Origin: DATJKD01 sp963728295
Lineage (GTDB): Bacteria > Pseudomonadota > Gammaproteobacteria > Steroidobacterales > Steroidobacteraceae
Length of the DNA stretch: 23,298 bases
Reading direction: 5' to 3'
Assembly (NCBI GenBank): GCA_963728295.1
Contig: CAVSKB010000020.1
Span: 1-23,298, forward strand
Part shown: positions 1 through 6,418 of the stretch, one piece after another
Position numbering within the stretch: the stretch's first letter is position 1
Layout of the letters: every line of letters starts with the position of its first letter
Position numbers and translations under genes: made by a program
Notes under the pieces: generated by a model
Told to the model about the DNA's origin: nothing
The model's database searches: none
Seen by the model: only the letters and a program-made list of their open reading frames with translations

Positions 1-130
1 CGTGAATTGAACCTAACACGCAGTCAGGCGTCCAATGATCGTACGCGCTCTCGTTGTTTCAGACAGCTCTGGGGCAAGACTGGCGCGCGGGTGTGAGTTC
101 GTGGCCTATCTCGTCATGGCAGGAGACGTA

Positions 131-562
131 GTGGCTAGGTGTTCAGCAAGGGTTGCTCCCCGAGCGGCGACCCTGGCTTTGGGGTTGCTGGCCCAACTGA
201 CAGGCATTGCGGCGTACAGCGCCGAAGAGTCGGCGGTGGGGGATGCCCGGCAGCGGAGCATCCCTGAACAGACTGTAGCCACCGTTCAACATTCGGCTCC
301 GGCGAATGTGAAACCCTTGTGGCTGCCCATGACGCGGTCTGATTGGGATTCAATTGTTTCCAAGGCGGGATTGAGCGCTACAGGCCCGGGCAGCGGCCTC
401 GATGGTCAATTGGAGGAGATCACGGTCACGGCTCCGGCCGAGCTGTTGCCGATGAATGAGAATGTCTATGACGGAATGTGGGGCGGTCTCCTCGCGCCCG
501 TCTGGGCGTTGATGCACCCCACGCAGGCGTGGCGCATCTTCCTGCCGATCCCTCCTGAATAG
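131..562 (+). CDS. Hypothetical exported protein
   Basis: I do not recognise this 143-residue protein. The GTG start at 131 is chosen because AGGAG lies five bases upstream (121-125) and because it puts a basic N-terminus directly before a hydrophobic run ending near Ala-Tyr-Ser-Ala, which looks like a signal peptide of about 30 residues. In-frame ATGs at 35 and 116 exist but have no comparable ribosome site. The middle holds the short motif LEEITVTAP, similar to the linker found before plug domains in many proteobacterial TonB-dependent receptors, but the protein is far too short to be a receptor. The C-terminus is rich in Trp and Pro. It is the only plus-strand gene in the left 11 kb and may lie outside the cassette array. 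An isolated ACCTAAC at 11-17 precedes it. Confidence 0.5.
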   Translation: MARCSARVAPRAATLALGLLAQLTGIAAYSAEESAVGDARQRSIPEQTVATVQHSAPANVKPLWLPMTRSDWDSIVSKAGLSATGPGSGLDGQLEEITVTAPAELLPMNENVYDGMWGGLLAPVWALMHPTQAWRIFLPIPPE

Positions 563-619
563 GACTTGTGCGCCGGCTGGCGTGAAGGTCAACGGACCGG
601 TTCAGGATGGCGTGATGCC

Positions 620-715
620 ATGTCCTCCGCGTTCACGCGCAACTTCATGTCACTGTTGGCCGAACGCGAGGAGATCTCGCGCGGCGTGATGGCCGGTTTG
701 TCGGCTCGTATGATT
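620..715 (+). pseudogene. Remnant of an IS30-family transposase N-terminus
   Basis: The plus-strand frame reads FMSLLAEREEISRG followed by MAGLSARMI, which resembles the helix-turn-helix start of IS30-family transposases (typically L-x-x-x-EREEISRGL-x-AG-x-S-x-R-x-I). Only about 30 residues remain. At about 715 the sequence changes abruptly into the minus-strand reductase fragment that follows. No inverted repeats or target duplication were found, so this is a fossil fragment, identified from family knowledge and a short match. Confidence 0.45.
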
Positions 716-1000
<285 letters not shown>

Positions 1001-1057
1001 TTCGTAAGAGTACCGGTGATGGCCGGGGCGTCACTCCAACTTGATCAGCTATGTGCG

Positions 1058-1316
1058 CTAGAGGACATTCCATTTGACGAGCAGATACCCGAGCAAGATG
1101 AGCAGGACAAGAATTACCGGAACCACAAACTTAGTAATATGGGCTTGCCGCGAGACCGCGATGCGCTGAAGGTCGATGCTTTCCTGGGATAGTCTTGTTG
1201 GAACGGTCTAGCTGAGCCTGCGCTATTTGGAGATGTTGTTGTTGCGTCTCCAATGCTTTGCGCTGGTTCTCCTCGATCCGCGCAAGCAGTTCGACGATCC
1301 GCACGTTCTCGTTCAT
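1058..1316 (-). pseudogene. Small coiled-coil, C-terminally membrane-anchored protein (one frameshift)
   Basis: ATG at 1316 opens MNENVRIVELLARIEENQRK, a charged, glutamine-rich helix with heptad character. After about 43 codons the frame shifts at the GGG run at 1186-1188 (one base too many). The next frame continues QESIDLQRIAVSRQAHITK and then a single hydrophobic segment (VVPVILVLLILLGYLLV) ending at TAG 1060-1058. The interval length (259) fits a one-base insertion in an 85-codon gene. The intended product is a small tail-anchored coiled-coil protein of unknown role; I recall similar small proteins in other proteobacteria but no described function. The attC 1402-1488 lies upstream. A matching attC downstream (about 1001-1057) is not recognisable. 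A sequencing error could explain the shift. Confidence 0.6.
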
Positions 1317-1401
1317 GCGCTTCCCGCCGTGTTCCCAGGCATGCCCAGCTTAACGCCAAAGGGTGTCCAGCGAATGATTCGCACAGGGCCGCGCATGCGA
1401 C

Positions 1402-1488
1402 GCCTAACGGTTGAGCTGAGCGCCGCGCGCGCTGCATTGTGAACTTGGCACTTTATTTTCCACGCGTGCGCTCCAGCGATTGTTAGGC
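1402..1488 (-). repeat. attC site (87-bp class) of the ynfA-fragment cassette
   Basis: GCCTAAC at 1402-1408 and GTTAGGC at 1482-1488 bound inner arms GCTGAGCGC and GCGCTCCAGC. The right arm has one extra base, which orients the site on the minus strand. It lies ten bases after the ynfA stop codon. It closely resembles the sites at 8133-8220 and 9091-9178, sharing ACGCGTGCGCTC in the right arm. Confidence 0.88.
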
Positions 1489-1497
1489 GATACCAAG

Positions 1498-1758
1498 CTA
1501 ACTCCGCGGACCAAACATGATAATTGCCATTCCGGACATCGCGACCGCGCTGCCAATTATGTCCCAGCGATCAGGGCGGACACTCTCGACGTTCCAAAGC
1601 CAAAGGATTGCCACGGCTATATATACGCCACCGTAAGCGGCATACGTCCTACCGGCATGTGTCGGATGGAGAGTCAACAGCCACGCAAATGCAGCGAGCG
1701 AAAGCGCCGCAGGAATCAGCAACCAGGCGGAAGCGTCACGCGCCACACCAGAGGCCAA
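1498..1758 (-). pseudogene. ynfA: YnfA-family (UPF0060) membrane protein, 5'-truncated
   Basis: The product matches the C-terminal three quarters of the YnfA/UPF0060 family: SAWLLIPAALSLAAFAWLL, TLHPTHAGRTYAAYGGVYIA, and WDIIGSAVAMSGMAIIMFG, giving three of the usual four membrane helices. Family members are about 108 residues. Here the first 25 to 30 residues, including helix 1, are absent. The reading frame runs upstream straight into half of an attC site, and TTG at 1758 is only the first possible start. The stop is ten bases before attC 1402-1488. The join between attC half-site and gene body shows a deletion that removed the end of one attC and the start of ynfA together. YnfA relatives are inner-membrane proteins linked to small-molecule resistance, but this copy is very probably inactive. 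Confidence 0.85.
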
Positions 1759-1801
1759 CCGAGCGGCTCGAACGTGATGTTAGGTGGCGCCGTCGTTAGG
1801 C
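1748..1801 (-). repeat. Half attC with duplicated core, fused to ynfA
   Basis: On the minus strand, ACCTAAC (1785-1779) is followed by the same GTTCGAGCCG arm and GGTTGGCCTC stretch found in sites 3309-3434 and 5012-5137, but the other half of the site is missing and ynfA codons follow. A second core, GCCTAAC (1801-1795), lies ten bases before the first and contains the stop codon of the upstream gene. The structure fits a deletion running from the attC loop into ynfA. Confidence 0.75.
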
Positions 1802-2272
1802 GGAACACTGCCGGACCTCCACCACAAAACTAAGCTTCTGCCCTAGGTACTCTCCCGTAATCTCCCAACACCCCCCGGCCGGAAAATACCACCGCCACCA
1901 ACATCGTCCGCCCACCCAGCGAGGGCGCGTGGGCGTTCGTCGGTGGCGAGATGTTCGCTTTGGCGGGATTGCCGTCCAAGCTCGTGGCAGAGACCTTCAA
2001 ATTAGACTCAGAGCCAGGCTTGAAACCGAAACTCCACCAAAAGAGTTTGTCACGGTAGTTGTATTGGGCCCATCCCTCGCCAAATGCCGTCTGGTCGAAG
2101 AATGACCGCGAGCGTTTCGCTTCCGTACCAGTGCGCGGCGGCTGGAAATGGCTTTCCAAGTATCTCGCCGGAAGGAACTGTTTTGGGACAGTGCCCGGTC
2201 CTCGGCGTGGATCGGCGAGGTGACTGCGGCAGCAAGAGCAAGCAAGCTCAGCGCAAACGGTTGCAGCTTCAT
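1796..2272 (-). pseudogene. Exported cassette protein of unknown function, multiply frameshifted
   Basis: ATG at 2272 begins a clear signal peptide (MKLQPFALSLLALAAAV, then SPIHAED). Coding sense then moves through three frame changes: near 2182 (into PSGEILGKPFPAAAHWYGSE), near 2065 (into YNYRDKLFWW), and in the six-C run at 1871-1876 (into CWEITGEYLGQKLSFVVEV). The last frame ends at a TAA inside the attC core GCCTAAC, the expected architecture for a cassette gene. Pieced together it gives a periplasmic protein of about 155 residues with a WYGSE...DGIW...YNYRDKLFWW...CWEITGEY pattern, which I recall from uncharacterised proteobacterial proteins. The lesions are indels only, one in a homopolymer, so decay and sequencing error are both possible. 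Confidence 0.65.
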
Positions 2273-2280
2273 TAAGCGTC

Positions 2281-2319
2281 ACCTAAACGCCCGCGTCAGC
2301 GTGCATCGCGTTGTTATGC
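2281..2319 (-). repeat. Short, degenerate attC (39 bp)
   Basis: ACCTAAAC at the left and GTTATGC at 2313-2319 enclose only GTCAGCG/TGCATCGC arms with almost no loop. Both core boxes depart from consensus. The TAA stop of the upstream gene lies inside the right core (GCATAAC on the minus strand). The arms match those of attC 10813-10939 (GATCAGCGG/CCGCTGCATC), suggesting a shortened version of that type. Confidence 0.6.
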
Positions 2320-2541
2320 CGCTTCGATGACTGCTTTCTTTATCGGGTGCGGCAAGGCGATGGCGACGAAGTATTCCTGCGGGTACAGATAGTCTTCTCC
2401 AGACTCGTCGATCAGACGAATCTGGTGCAGCTTCTCTGCTCGAGCATCAGGCAGCGATACATAAATTTTGCGACGCTCAAGCGACACTTCGTAACCCGAG
2501 TTTTCCAAACAAACGACCAGCTTTTTTGTCGCCTTAGCCAT
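2314..2541 (-). CDS. Small conserved cassette protein, second gene of an overlapping-style pair
   Basis: This 75-residue protein begins MAKATKKLVVCLENSGYEVS and contains LERRKIYVSLPDARAE and DESGEDYLYPQEYFV. I recall near-identical short proteins in many proteobacteria, but know no described function. ATG at 2541 is chosen over the upstream frame start because GAGG lies upstream and the conserved block begins there. It starts only 11 bases after the stop of the first pair gene (2553), so the two are almost certainly translated from one message. Its TAA stop is within the attC core at 2313-2319. The predicted fold is a small, mostly beta, soluble domain (inference). The repeated pairing could indicate a toxin-antitoxin or regulator-like module, but nothing in the sequence proves that. 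Confidence 0.75.
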   Translation of the reverse strand: MAKATKKLVVCLENSGYEVSLERRKIYVSLPDARAEKLHQIRLIDESGEDYLYPQEYFVAIALPHPIKKAVIEAA

Positions 2542-2552
2542 GGGTTTTCGCC

Positions 2553-2782
2553 TCAAAGGAAGCGCTTGATCTTGAATTCTCGACGCCCGATTCCGGTTGC
2601 CTCGTACCAGTGTATCTCGGCGCGGACGACTTCGCCGGCCGCGAGCCCGATATCAGCGATGCCTTCCGTTTTCGCCAGCGCCCGCGACCATAGCGCTTCC
2701 GTAGCCGAGCAATCTCGCGAATCCCCGCACCGGTGGCGATTGTCTCAACTTCTGTCAGATCGTCTGCAAACTCGAAGTGCAT
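2553..2782 (-). pseudogene. Small basic conserved protein, first gene of the pair (one frameshift)
   Basis: ATG at 2782 encodes MHFEFADDLTEVETIATGAG and a basic segment RLRKRYGRGRWRKRK. The frame then breaks at 2662-2663, where GG appears in place of an expected GGG. The next frame continues GIADIGLAAGEVVRAEIHWY and REFKIKRFL to TGA at 2555-2553. The interval length (230) fits one missing base in a 76-residue gene. The intact form has an acidic N-terminus, a strongly basic centre and the motif IHWYEATGIGRREFKIKRF, suggesting nucleic-acid or partner-protein binding (inference only). It sits upstream of the 75-residue gene with an 11-base gap, in one cassette between attC 2281-2319 and 2835-2898. 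The single-base lesion could be a sequencing error. Confidence 0.65.
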
Positions 2783-2834
2783 GGCGCATCGTTCCAGACC
2801 ACCGCCGATGGGTCAACCGAGGCCTGCCAAAGCG

Positions 2835-2898
2835 GCACAACGTATTAAGCTCAGCCGCGTTTGCGGTAGCAAACGTCGGCTTGAGCGACTGGTTAGGC
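2835..2898 (-). repeat. attC site (64 bp) of the GFA cassette
   Basis: GTTAGGC at 2892-2898 pairs with a degenerate left core GCACAAC (2835-2841). The inner arms GCTCAGCCG/CGGCTTGAGC enclose a perfect CGTTTGC-GGTA-GCAAACG hairpin. The right arm has one extra base, so the orientation is again minus. It lies 34 bases after the GFA stop codon. Confidence 0.75.
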
Positions 2899-2931
2899 CG
2901 CACACGCGCAAGCGCGAGAACGGAGCGCCGT

Positions 2932-3289
2932 TTAGTCCAAGAACTTCCAGGTCGTTGCACCATCGAATCTCCGAATCCGAGTTGACTCAATGACTGAGGG
3001 ATCAAAGTTTCGTAAGTTGACCACCCATCCTATTCCTGCCCCGCGTGGTTGGCTGCCAGTGCGTCACGCAACCACACGATGCGCATCTACACAACCAAAG
3101 ACACTTGTCACCCCATGCGTAGCGGTCGATGGCTCCACTGCGGACAGTGATCTTGACCTTGTTTGGTTCGTAGTAGCCCCACAGCCCAGCGTGGCGGCGA
3201 CAGATTGAGCAGTTGCAGCTCGTAAGGCGCCGGGGCTTTCTCGCGACCTGGATTCGGACTGCACCGCAATGGCAAGACCCTGTGAGCAT
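2932..3289 (-). pseudogene. GFA/CENP-V-family zinc protein (one frameshift)
   Basis: The product opens MLTGSCHCGAVRIQV, then SCNCSICRRHAGLWGYYEP, and later LCRCASCGCVTHW. This is the full cysteine pattern of the glutathione-dependent formaldehyde-activating (GFA)/CENP-V fold, where two zinc ions are bound by CxC, CxxC and a single Cys. Family members bind zinc and sometimes act on glutathione adducts; the substrate here is unknown. After NRMG the frame shifts near 3022 (one extra base), and the next frame continues VNLRNFDPSVIE and FDGATTWKFLD to TAA 2934-2932, restoring a normal 118-residue length. All metal ligands precede the shift, but the last third of the fold would be lost if the shift is real. 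attC 3309-3434 is 20 bases upstream. Confidence 0.85.
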
Positions 3290-3308
3290 GGCACTGCCCT
3301 CTTGTGCG

Positions 3309-3434
3309 GCCTAACGCCCGCGTTGAGCCGCCGCGCGCCAACAGCCAGAGTGCGCCGCAGGCGCAAACTCCCCGCCGGCGCCTGCAGCGCGCTTGAGTTG
3401 AGGCCAACCGGACGGCTCGAACGCGATGTTAGGG
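3309..3434 (-). repeat. attC site (126-bp class), interrupted at its right end
   Basis: GCCTAAC at 3309-3315, arms CGTTGAGCCG/CGGCTCGAACG, and GTTAG at 3428-3432, after which the 1.18 kb inverted-repeat unit begins. The true right end (GTTAGAC) is found beyond that unit at 4623-4629, next to a second copy of CGAACGCGATGTTAG. The site originally closed the 103-residue cassette at 4637-4948. Its arms match attC 5012-5137 closely. Confidence 0.88.
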
Positions 3435-3465
3435 GGTATAGATATATCCCACGGAAAAAAACAAA
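3433..3465 (+). repeat. Left terminal inverted repeat of the 1.18 kb unit
   Basis: It begins GGGGTATAGATATATCCC and pairs with 4580-4612 at 31 of 33 positions (mismatches at the base after the CCC and within the A-tract). The target duplication abuts its outer edge. Confidence 0.8.
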
Positions 3466-3556
3466 AAGGTACGTACATGCGCATGCAACGTATTGCCGTC
3501 GCAACGTAAGTCATCCTGGCTCGGAGGAGTCTCGCACTCAGGCCGAAGGCGCATTC

Positions 3557-3601
3557 AGTCGCTTCGAGTCGATCGGCTATGTCCCGCCGGCCGAGTTCGA
3601 G
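3557..3601 (+). pseudogene. Possible IS3-family transposase C-terminal remnant
   Basis: The plus-strand frame reads SRFESIGYVPPAEFE. This matches the conserved C-terminal block of IS3-family OrfB proteins and closely resembles LLESIGHVPPAEYE of the element at 5157-6468, though on the other strand and with clear divergence. Only about 15 residues are convincing. No frame continuity upstream is visible. Confidence 0.4.
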
Positions 3602-3665
3602 CCCCTCGCGCAGGATCGCGAGTTGATTCTTGACGAACTGGGACCCGCCGCCGGTCATCGGCCGG

Positions 3666-4049
3666 TCAGTACGTCCACCCCGTCTTGATGACCGTGATCT
3701 GAGAAGGATCCGCCTTGTTCGTCGTCCAGAAGTCGAGCATGTGCTGCGCTTCGGCTTCGGATTTCACGGCGCCGCATTCGGCCCCGCCTCGAACTCCGTA
3801 CGTCTTCTCGACGTAGGCGGCAAACGCGTTGCGGTAGTCGGATTCATTGATCTGGCCTCTCGGCATGAGACTCGTGTAGACCACGATGTCCAGCGACCCC
3901 GGCGGTCGTCCGGGCCGCGCAATCGTCAGGCGGCACACTTCCCAGAGCGTCTGGGTCACCTTGGGCTTCGAAGGGTCGTCGAAGCCCGAGCTCTCACCGG
4001 CGTGCGCGGTCGAAACAAATAGGAACAGGAGGATCGTCAGGTAACGCAT
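3666..4049 (-). CDS. Hypothetical exported protein
   Basis: The 127-residue product has a short, clear signal peptide (MRYLTILLFLFVSTAHAGES, cleavage after AHA). The mature part carries two cysteines (WEVCRLTIARPG and GAECGAVKSEAEAQ), probably forming one disulfide, plus SDYRNAFAAYVEKTYG. ATG at 4049 is preceded by GGAGG at a good distance. I recall similar periplasmic proteins in Xanthomonadaceae-like genomes but no function. It is the only intact gene within the inverted-repeat-bounded unit 3433-4612 and has no attC of its own, so it probably arrived with that unit rather than as a cassette. Confidence 0.75.
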   Translation of the reverse strand: MRYLTILLFLFVSTAHAGESSGFDDPSKPKVTQTLWEVCRLTIARPGRPPGSLDIVVYTSLMPRGQINESDYRNAFAAYVEKTYGVRGGAECGAVKSEAEAQHMLDFWTTNKADPSQITVIKTGWTY

Positions 4050-4143
4050 GGTGTTGCCTCCGTTGAGTCTTCAGGATAGTGGATCGCAGGGACTACACCC
4101 AAATCTTTCCGATTCATTGGCTTGCGGGCGGTTTGCGGGAAGC

Positions 4144-4328
4144 TTAGGCCTCCATCGCAGTAGTAAGAGCCTGTAGCTTCTGCTTAACGACGTTCCGCGA
4201 TTCATCATCGTCAATGAGTAGCTTTCTGACGGCACTCTCGTATTTAGACTTGCTGCTGAACCCAAGCTGCCGTGCTGTTCGATGGCTTGTTGAAGCTCAA
4301 GGAGAGCCGCAGCGCTAAATGGATGCAA
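4144..4328 (-). pseudogene. Small broken gene, unrecognised
   Basis: From TTG at 4328 the minus strand reads PFSAAALLELQQAIEQHGSL, a plausible helix. A frame change near 4265 then gives SKSKYESAVRKLLIDDDES and VVKQKLQALTTAMEA, ending at TAA 4146-4144. Both halves look protein-like (charged helical, no internal stops), so they probably form one former protein of about 60 residues. I do not recognise a family. The stop is embedded in GGCCTAAGC, loosely like an attC core, but no paired arm is present downstream. The true start is uncertain. Confidence 0.4.
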
Positions 4329-4579
4329 TTTCGAGTTACCGAGATAGGGACGCGGGCGGCAGGATAGCGGGGGGAAATTTTGGGCCTCACATTAGGCACG
4401 CCTCACTATCGCGCTTGTGCGCGCGGCAGTTCGCCCTGAGTTGCCGTTTGTGTATGGCTTGCACGCGAGTATGCAGATGTGAAACGGACATACGTAACCC
4501 TGGGCGGCGGCGTCCACTTGCCTTCCAGAAATTCCTCGCGCGGGGGAGTACAGGCGCATCAGCAGCGTGAATTTCTTGG
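4329..4579. other. Stretch without a recognisable gene
   Basis: This is the right inner part of the 1.18 kb unit. I found no convincing reading frame in either direction and no attC or transposase motif. The long frames present are short, arginine-rich or alanine-rich and look like chance openings in GC-rich DNA. Confidence 0.5.
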
Positions 4580-4612
4580 TTTGTTATTTTCCGCGGGATA
4601 TATCTATACCCC
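4580..4612 (-). repeat. Right terminal inverted repeat of the 1.18 kb unit
   Basis: It is the inverted copy of 3433-3465, ending in GGATATATCTATACCCC on the plus strand, and is followed immediately by the second copy of the 15-bp target duplication. Confidence 0.8.
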
Positions 4613-4636
4613 CGAACGCGATGTTAGACCGCACGA

Positions 4637-4948
4637 TCATTCTCGCCGAAGCGGCACAACCTTTCCGGTCGGAGTGACGTCCACCTCGTACCTCCGGAGG
4701 AAGGCAGGAGCGACGTTCCATTTCACACCTTGATCGGTAATAACAGTTACTGACTTTCGGTTGTACTTCGTCAACATTCCAACCACGGCCGGTCGGCCGT
4801 CTGGCTGAAAGGTTACGCGGTCGCCGATGCGAAACTCGAGCATCTCCGAATGCGCTCGCATCTGATGCAAGAAGCGCAAACGCTCGACAATCCGATTGTT
4901 GAGGTCGACCAGCTCCGCTTCGGTCAATTTGTCGATGTCGATTCGCAT
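4637..4948 (-). CDS. Conserved cassette protein of unknown function
   Basis: The 103-residue protein begins MRIDIDKLTEAELVDLNNRI, with a helical N-terminus (VERLRFLHQMRAHSEMLEF) followed by a small beta-rich domain (IGDRVTFQPDGRPAVVG, KSVTVITDQGVKWNVAP) that resembles SH3/Tudor-like barrels in pattern. I recall close relatives as gene cassettes and in many Proteobacteria, without known function. ATG at 4948 has GGAGAGG upstream. It stops eight bases before the attC core at 4623-4629, now separated from the rest of that attC by the 1.18 kb insertion. The preceding attC is 5012-5137. A nucleic-acid or protein-binding role is possible but is inference. Confidence 0.8.
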   Translation of the reverse strand: MRIDIDKLTEAELVDLNNRIVERLRFLHQMRAHSEMLEFRIGDRVTFQPDGRPAVVGMLTKYNRKSVTVITDQGVKWNVAPAFLRRYEVDVTPTGKVVPLRRE

Positions 4949-5011
4949 AACGCCTCTCCAAGCTCAAGCGGATCCATCATGGTCAAGGATACATTCGGCG
5001 CGCGGCGTGCG

Positions 5012-5137
5012 GTCTAACGCCCGCGTTGAGCCGCCGCGAACCGGCGGATGGTGCGCGCCGCTGGCGCAGACTCTGCAAGGGCGCCTGCAGCGCGCCTGAG
5101 TTGAGGCCAACCGGACGGCTCGAACGCGTTGTTAGGC
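5012..5137 (-). repeat. attC site (126-bp class) of the DUF3024 cassette
   Basis: GTCTAAC at 5012-5018 and GTTAGGC at 5131-5137, arms CGTTGAGCCGCC/GGACGGCTCGAACG with the extra base on the right. It shares most of both arms with attC 3309-3434, including the stretch TTGAGGCCAACCGGACGGC. Confidence 0.93.
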
Positions 5138-5195
5138 ATCGGCTCACCCAAAGAAGTGAACCGCCCCGGGATTTCCGGAGACCCCGGTGTGTGAG

Positions 5196-6095
5196 TCAGG
5201 CCGCGATGGCCTGAGTCTCGCTGAGTCGATAGTACTCCCGTTCATATTCGGCCGGCGGTACGTGTCCGATCGATTCGAGCAGACGACGATGGTTGAACCA
5301 GTCGACCCATTCCAACGTCGCGTACTCGACCGCATCGAGTGTCCGCCACGGTCCTCGAACGTGGATCACCTCGGTCTTGAACAAGCCGATGATGGTTTCC
5401 GCCAAGGCGTTGTCGTAGGAGTCACCGACGCTGCCGACCGAGGCTTCGATCCCTGCCTCGGCCAGCCGCTCGGTGTAGCGGATCGACAGGTACTGTGTGC
5501 CGCGATCGCTGTGATGGATCAATCCGCCGCTCACCTCGCGTGCGTGCAGCGCCTGCTCGAGCGCATCGAGCACGAGATCCGTATGCAGCGAGCGAGTGAC
5601 GCGCCAACCGACGATGCGGCGGCTGAAGACGTCGATCACGAAAGCCACGTACACGAACCCTGCCCAGGTCGCCACGTACGTCAGATCCGCCACCCACAAC
5701 TGGTCAGGCCTCGACGCCGTGAACCGGCGCTGCACACGATCCAGGGGACGCTCGGCGAGCTCGGCCGGGATGGTCGTGCGGCAACGTCGGCCGCGAACAA
5801 CACCGCGCAGCCCCAGCCGGCCCATCAGCCGCTCGACCGTGCAGCGGGCCACCGGGCGACCTTCACGCTGCAACTGGCGCCAGACCTTGCGAGCGCCGTA
5901 GACACGGAAGTTCTCGTGCCAGACTCGCCGGATCTCCGGCCAGAGTTCGCGATCACGCCGCACTCGGGCCGGCAGCCGCGCAGGATCGGCCTCGCGCGCC
6001 TTGCACTCGTAGTACGTCGACGGGGCGATCGGCAGCTCGGCACAGATCGGCTCGACCCCGTACTCGGCGCGGTGGGCGTCGATAAACGCCACCAT
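5196..6095 (-). CDS. IS3-family transposase OrfB (DDE catalytic subunit)
   Basis: This 299-residue protein has the IS3 OrfB layout: an N-terminal HTH_21-like region (YGARKVWRQLQREG, VERLMGRLGLRG) and an rve integrase core. The acidic triad is visible as D137 in WVADLTYV, D197 in HHSDRGTQY and E233 in NALAETIIGLF, with 35 residues between the last two, as expected for DD(35)E. The C-terminus carries WVDWFNHRRLLESIGHVPPAEYE. The ATG at 6095 overlaps the orfA stop (TGATG), pointing to coupled translation. The A-rich slippery heptamer used in many IS3 relatives for the OrfAB fusion is not visible here (the region reads CGGGAAGTGATGG). Its function is cut-and-paste/copy-out transposition of the IS. 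Confidence 0.95.
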   Translation of the reverse strand: MVAFIDAHRAEYGVEPICAELPIAPSTYYECKAREADPARLPARVRRDRELWPEIRRVWHENFRVYGARKVWRQLQREGRPVARCTVERLMGRLGLRGVVRGRRCRTTIPAELAERPLDRVQRRFTASRPDQLWVADLTYVATWAGFVYVAFVIDVFSRRIVGWRVTRSLHTDLVLDALEQALHAREVSGGLIHHSDRGTQYLSIRYTERLAEAGIEASVGSVGDSYDNALAETIIGLFKTEVIHVRGPWRTLDAVEYATLEWVDWFNHRRLLESIGHVPPAEYEREYYRLSETQAIAA

Positions 6096-6418
6096 CACTT
6101 CCCGCGGCGGTCGAGCTCCGCCTGGGCAAAAAACGCCGATGCCTTGCGCAGGATCTCGTTCGCGCGCCGCAGCTCCAGATTCTCGCGCTCGAGCACCTTC
6201 AGCCGCTCACGCTCGGAACTCGTCATCCCGGCCCGCTGTCCGCTGTCGCGCTCCGCCCGCCGTACCCACTTGCGAAGCGTCTCCGACGTGCAGCCGATCT
6301 TCGGTGCGATCGACTGCATCGCTGCCCACTGCGACCCATGCTCACGCTGCAGCTCGAACACCATCCGGACCGCGCGCTCTCTGACTTCCGCTGAATATCG
6401 AGTTGTCGTCGTTCCCAT
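6095..6418 (-). CDS. IS3-family transposase OrfA (HTH/leucine-zipper subunit)
   Basis: The 107-residue protein shows the HTH_Tnp_1 pattern typical of IS3 OrfA: RYSAEVRERAVRMVFELQRE, then IGCTSETLRKWVRRAE, then the leucine-zipper-like segment ERLKVLERENLELRRANEIL and KASAFFAQAELD. ATG at 6418 lies just inside the right inverted repeat and has GGAG upstream. It binds the terminal repeats and partners OrfB. Its stop TGA overlaps the orfB ATG by one base. Confidence 0.95.
   Translation of the reverse strand: MGTTTTRYSAEVRERAVRMVFELQREHGSQWAAMQSIAPKIGCTSETLRKWVRRAERDSGQRAGMTSSERERLKVLERENLELRRANEILRKASAFFAQAELDRRGK

Larger units (their letters stand above)
3433..4612. mobile_element. Transposon-like unit inserted in an attC, with 15-bp target duplication
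   Basis: The unit is bounded by 33-bp inverted repeats (3433-3465 and 4580-4612, 31 of 33 positions paired, outer end GGGGTATAGATATATCCC). It is flanked by a 15-bp direct repeat, CGAACGCGATGTTAG, at 3418-3432 and 4613-4627. The direct repeat is one copy of the natural attC right arm, and removing the unit plus one copy restores a canonical attC. I see no intact transposase inside. It holds a short transposase C-terminus-like remnant, a gene for an exported protein, and a broken small gene. It is therefore either a non-autonomous element mobilised in trans or the remains of an IS with captured DNA. The family of the inverted repeat is unknown to me. Confidence 0.75.

Noticed and set aside
3433..3465. 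GGGGGTATAGATATATCCC read as an FrmR/CsoR-type metal or formaldehyde operator near the GFA gene
   Set aside because: The sequence occurs as an inverted pair bounding a segment with target duplication, so it is better explained as transposon ends. It is also downstream, not upstream, of any suitable gene.
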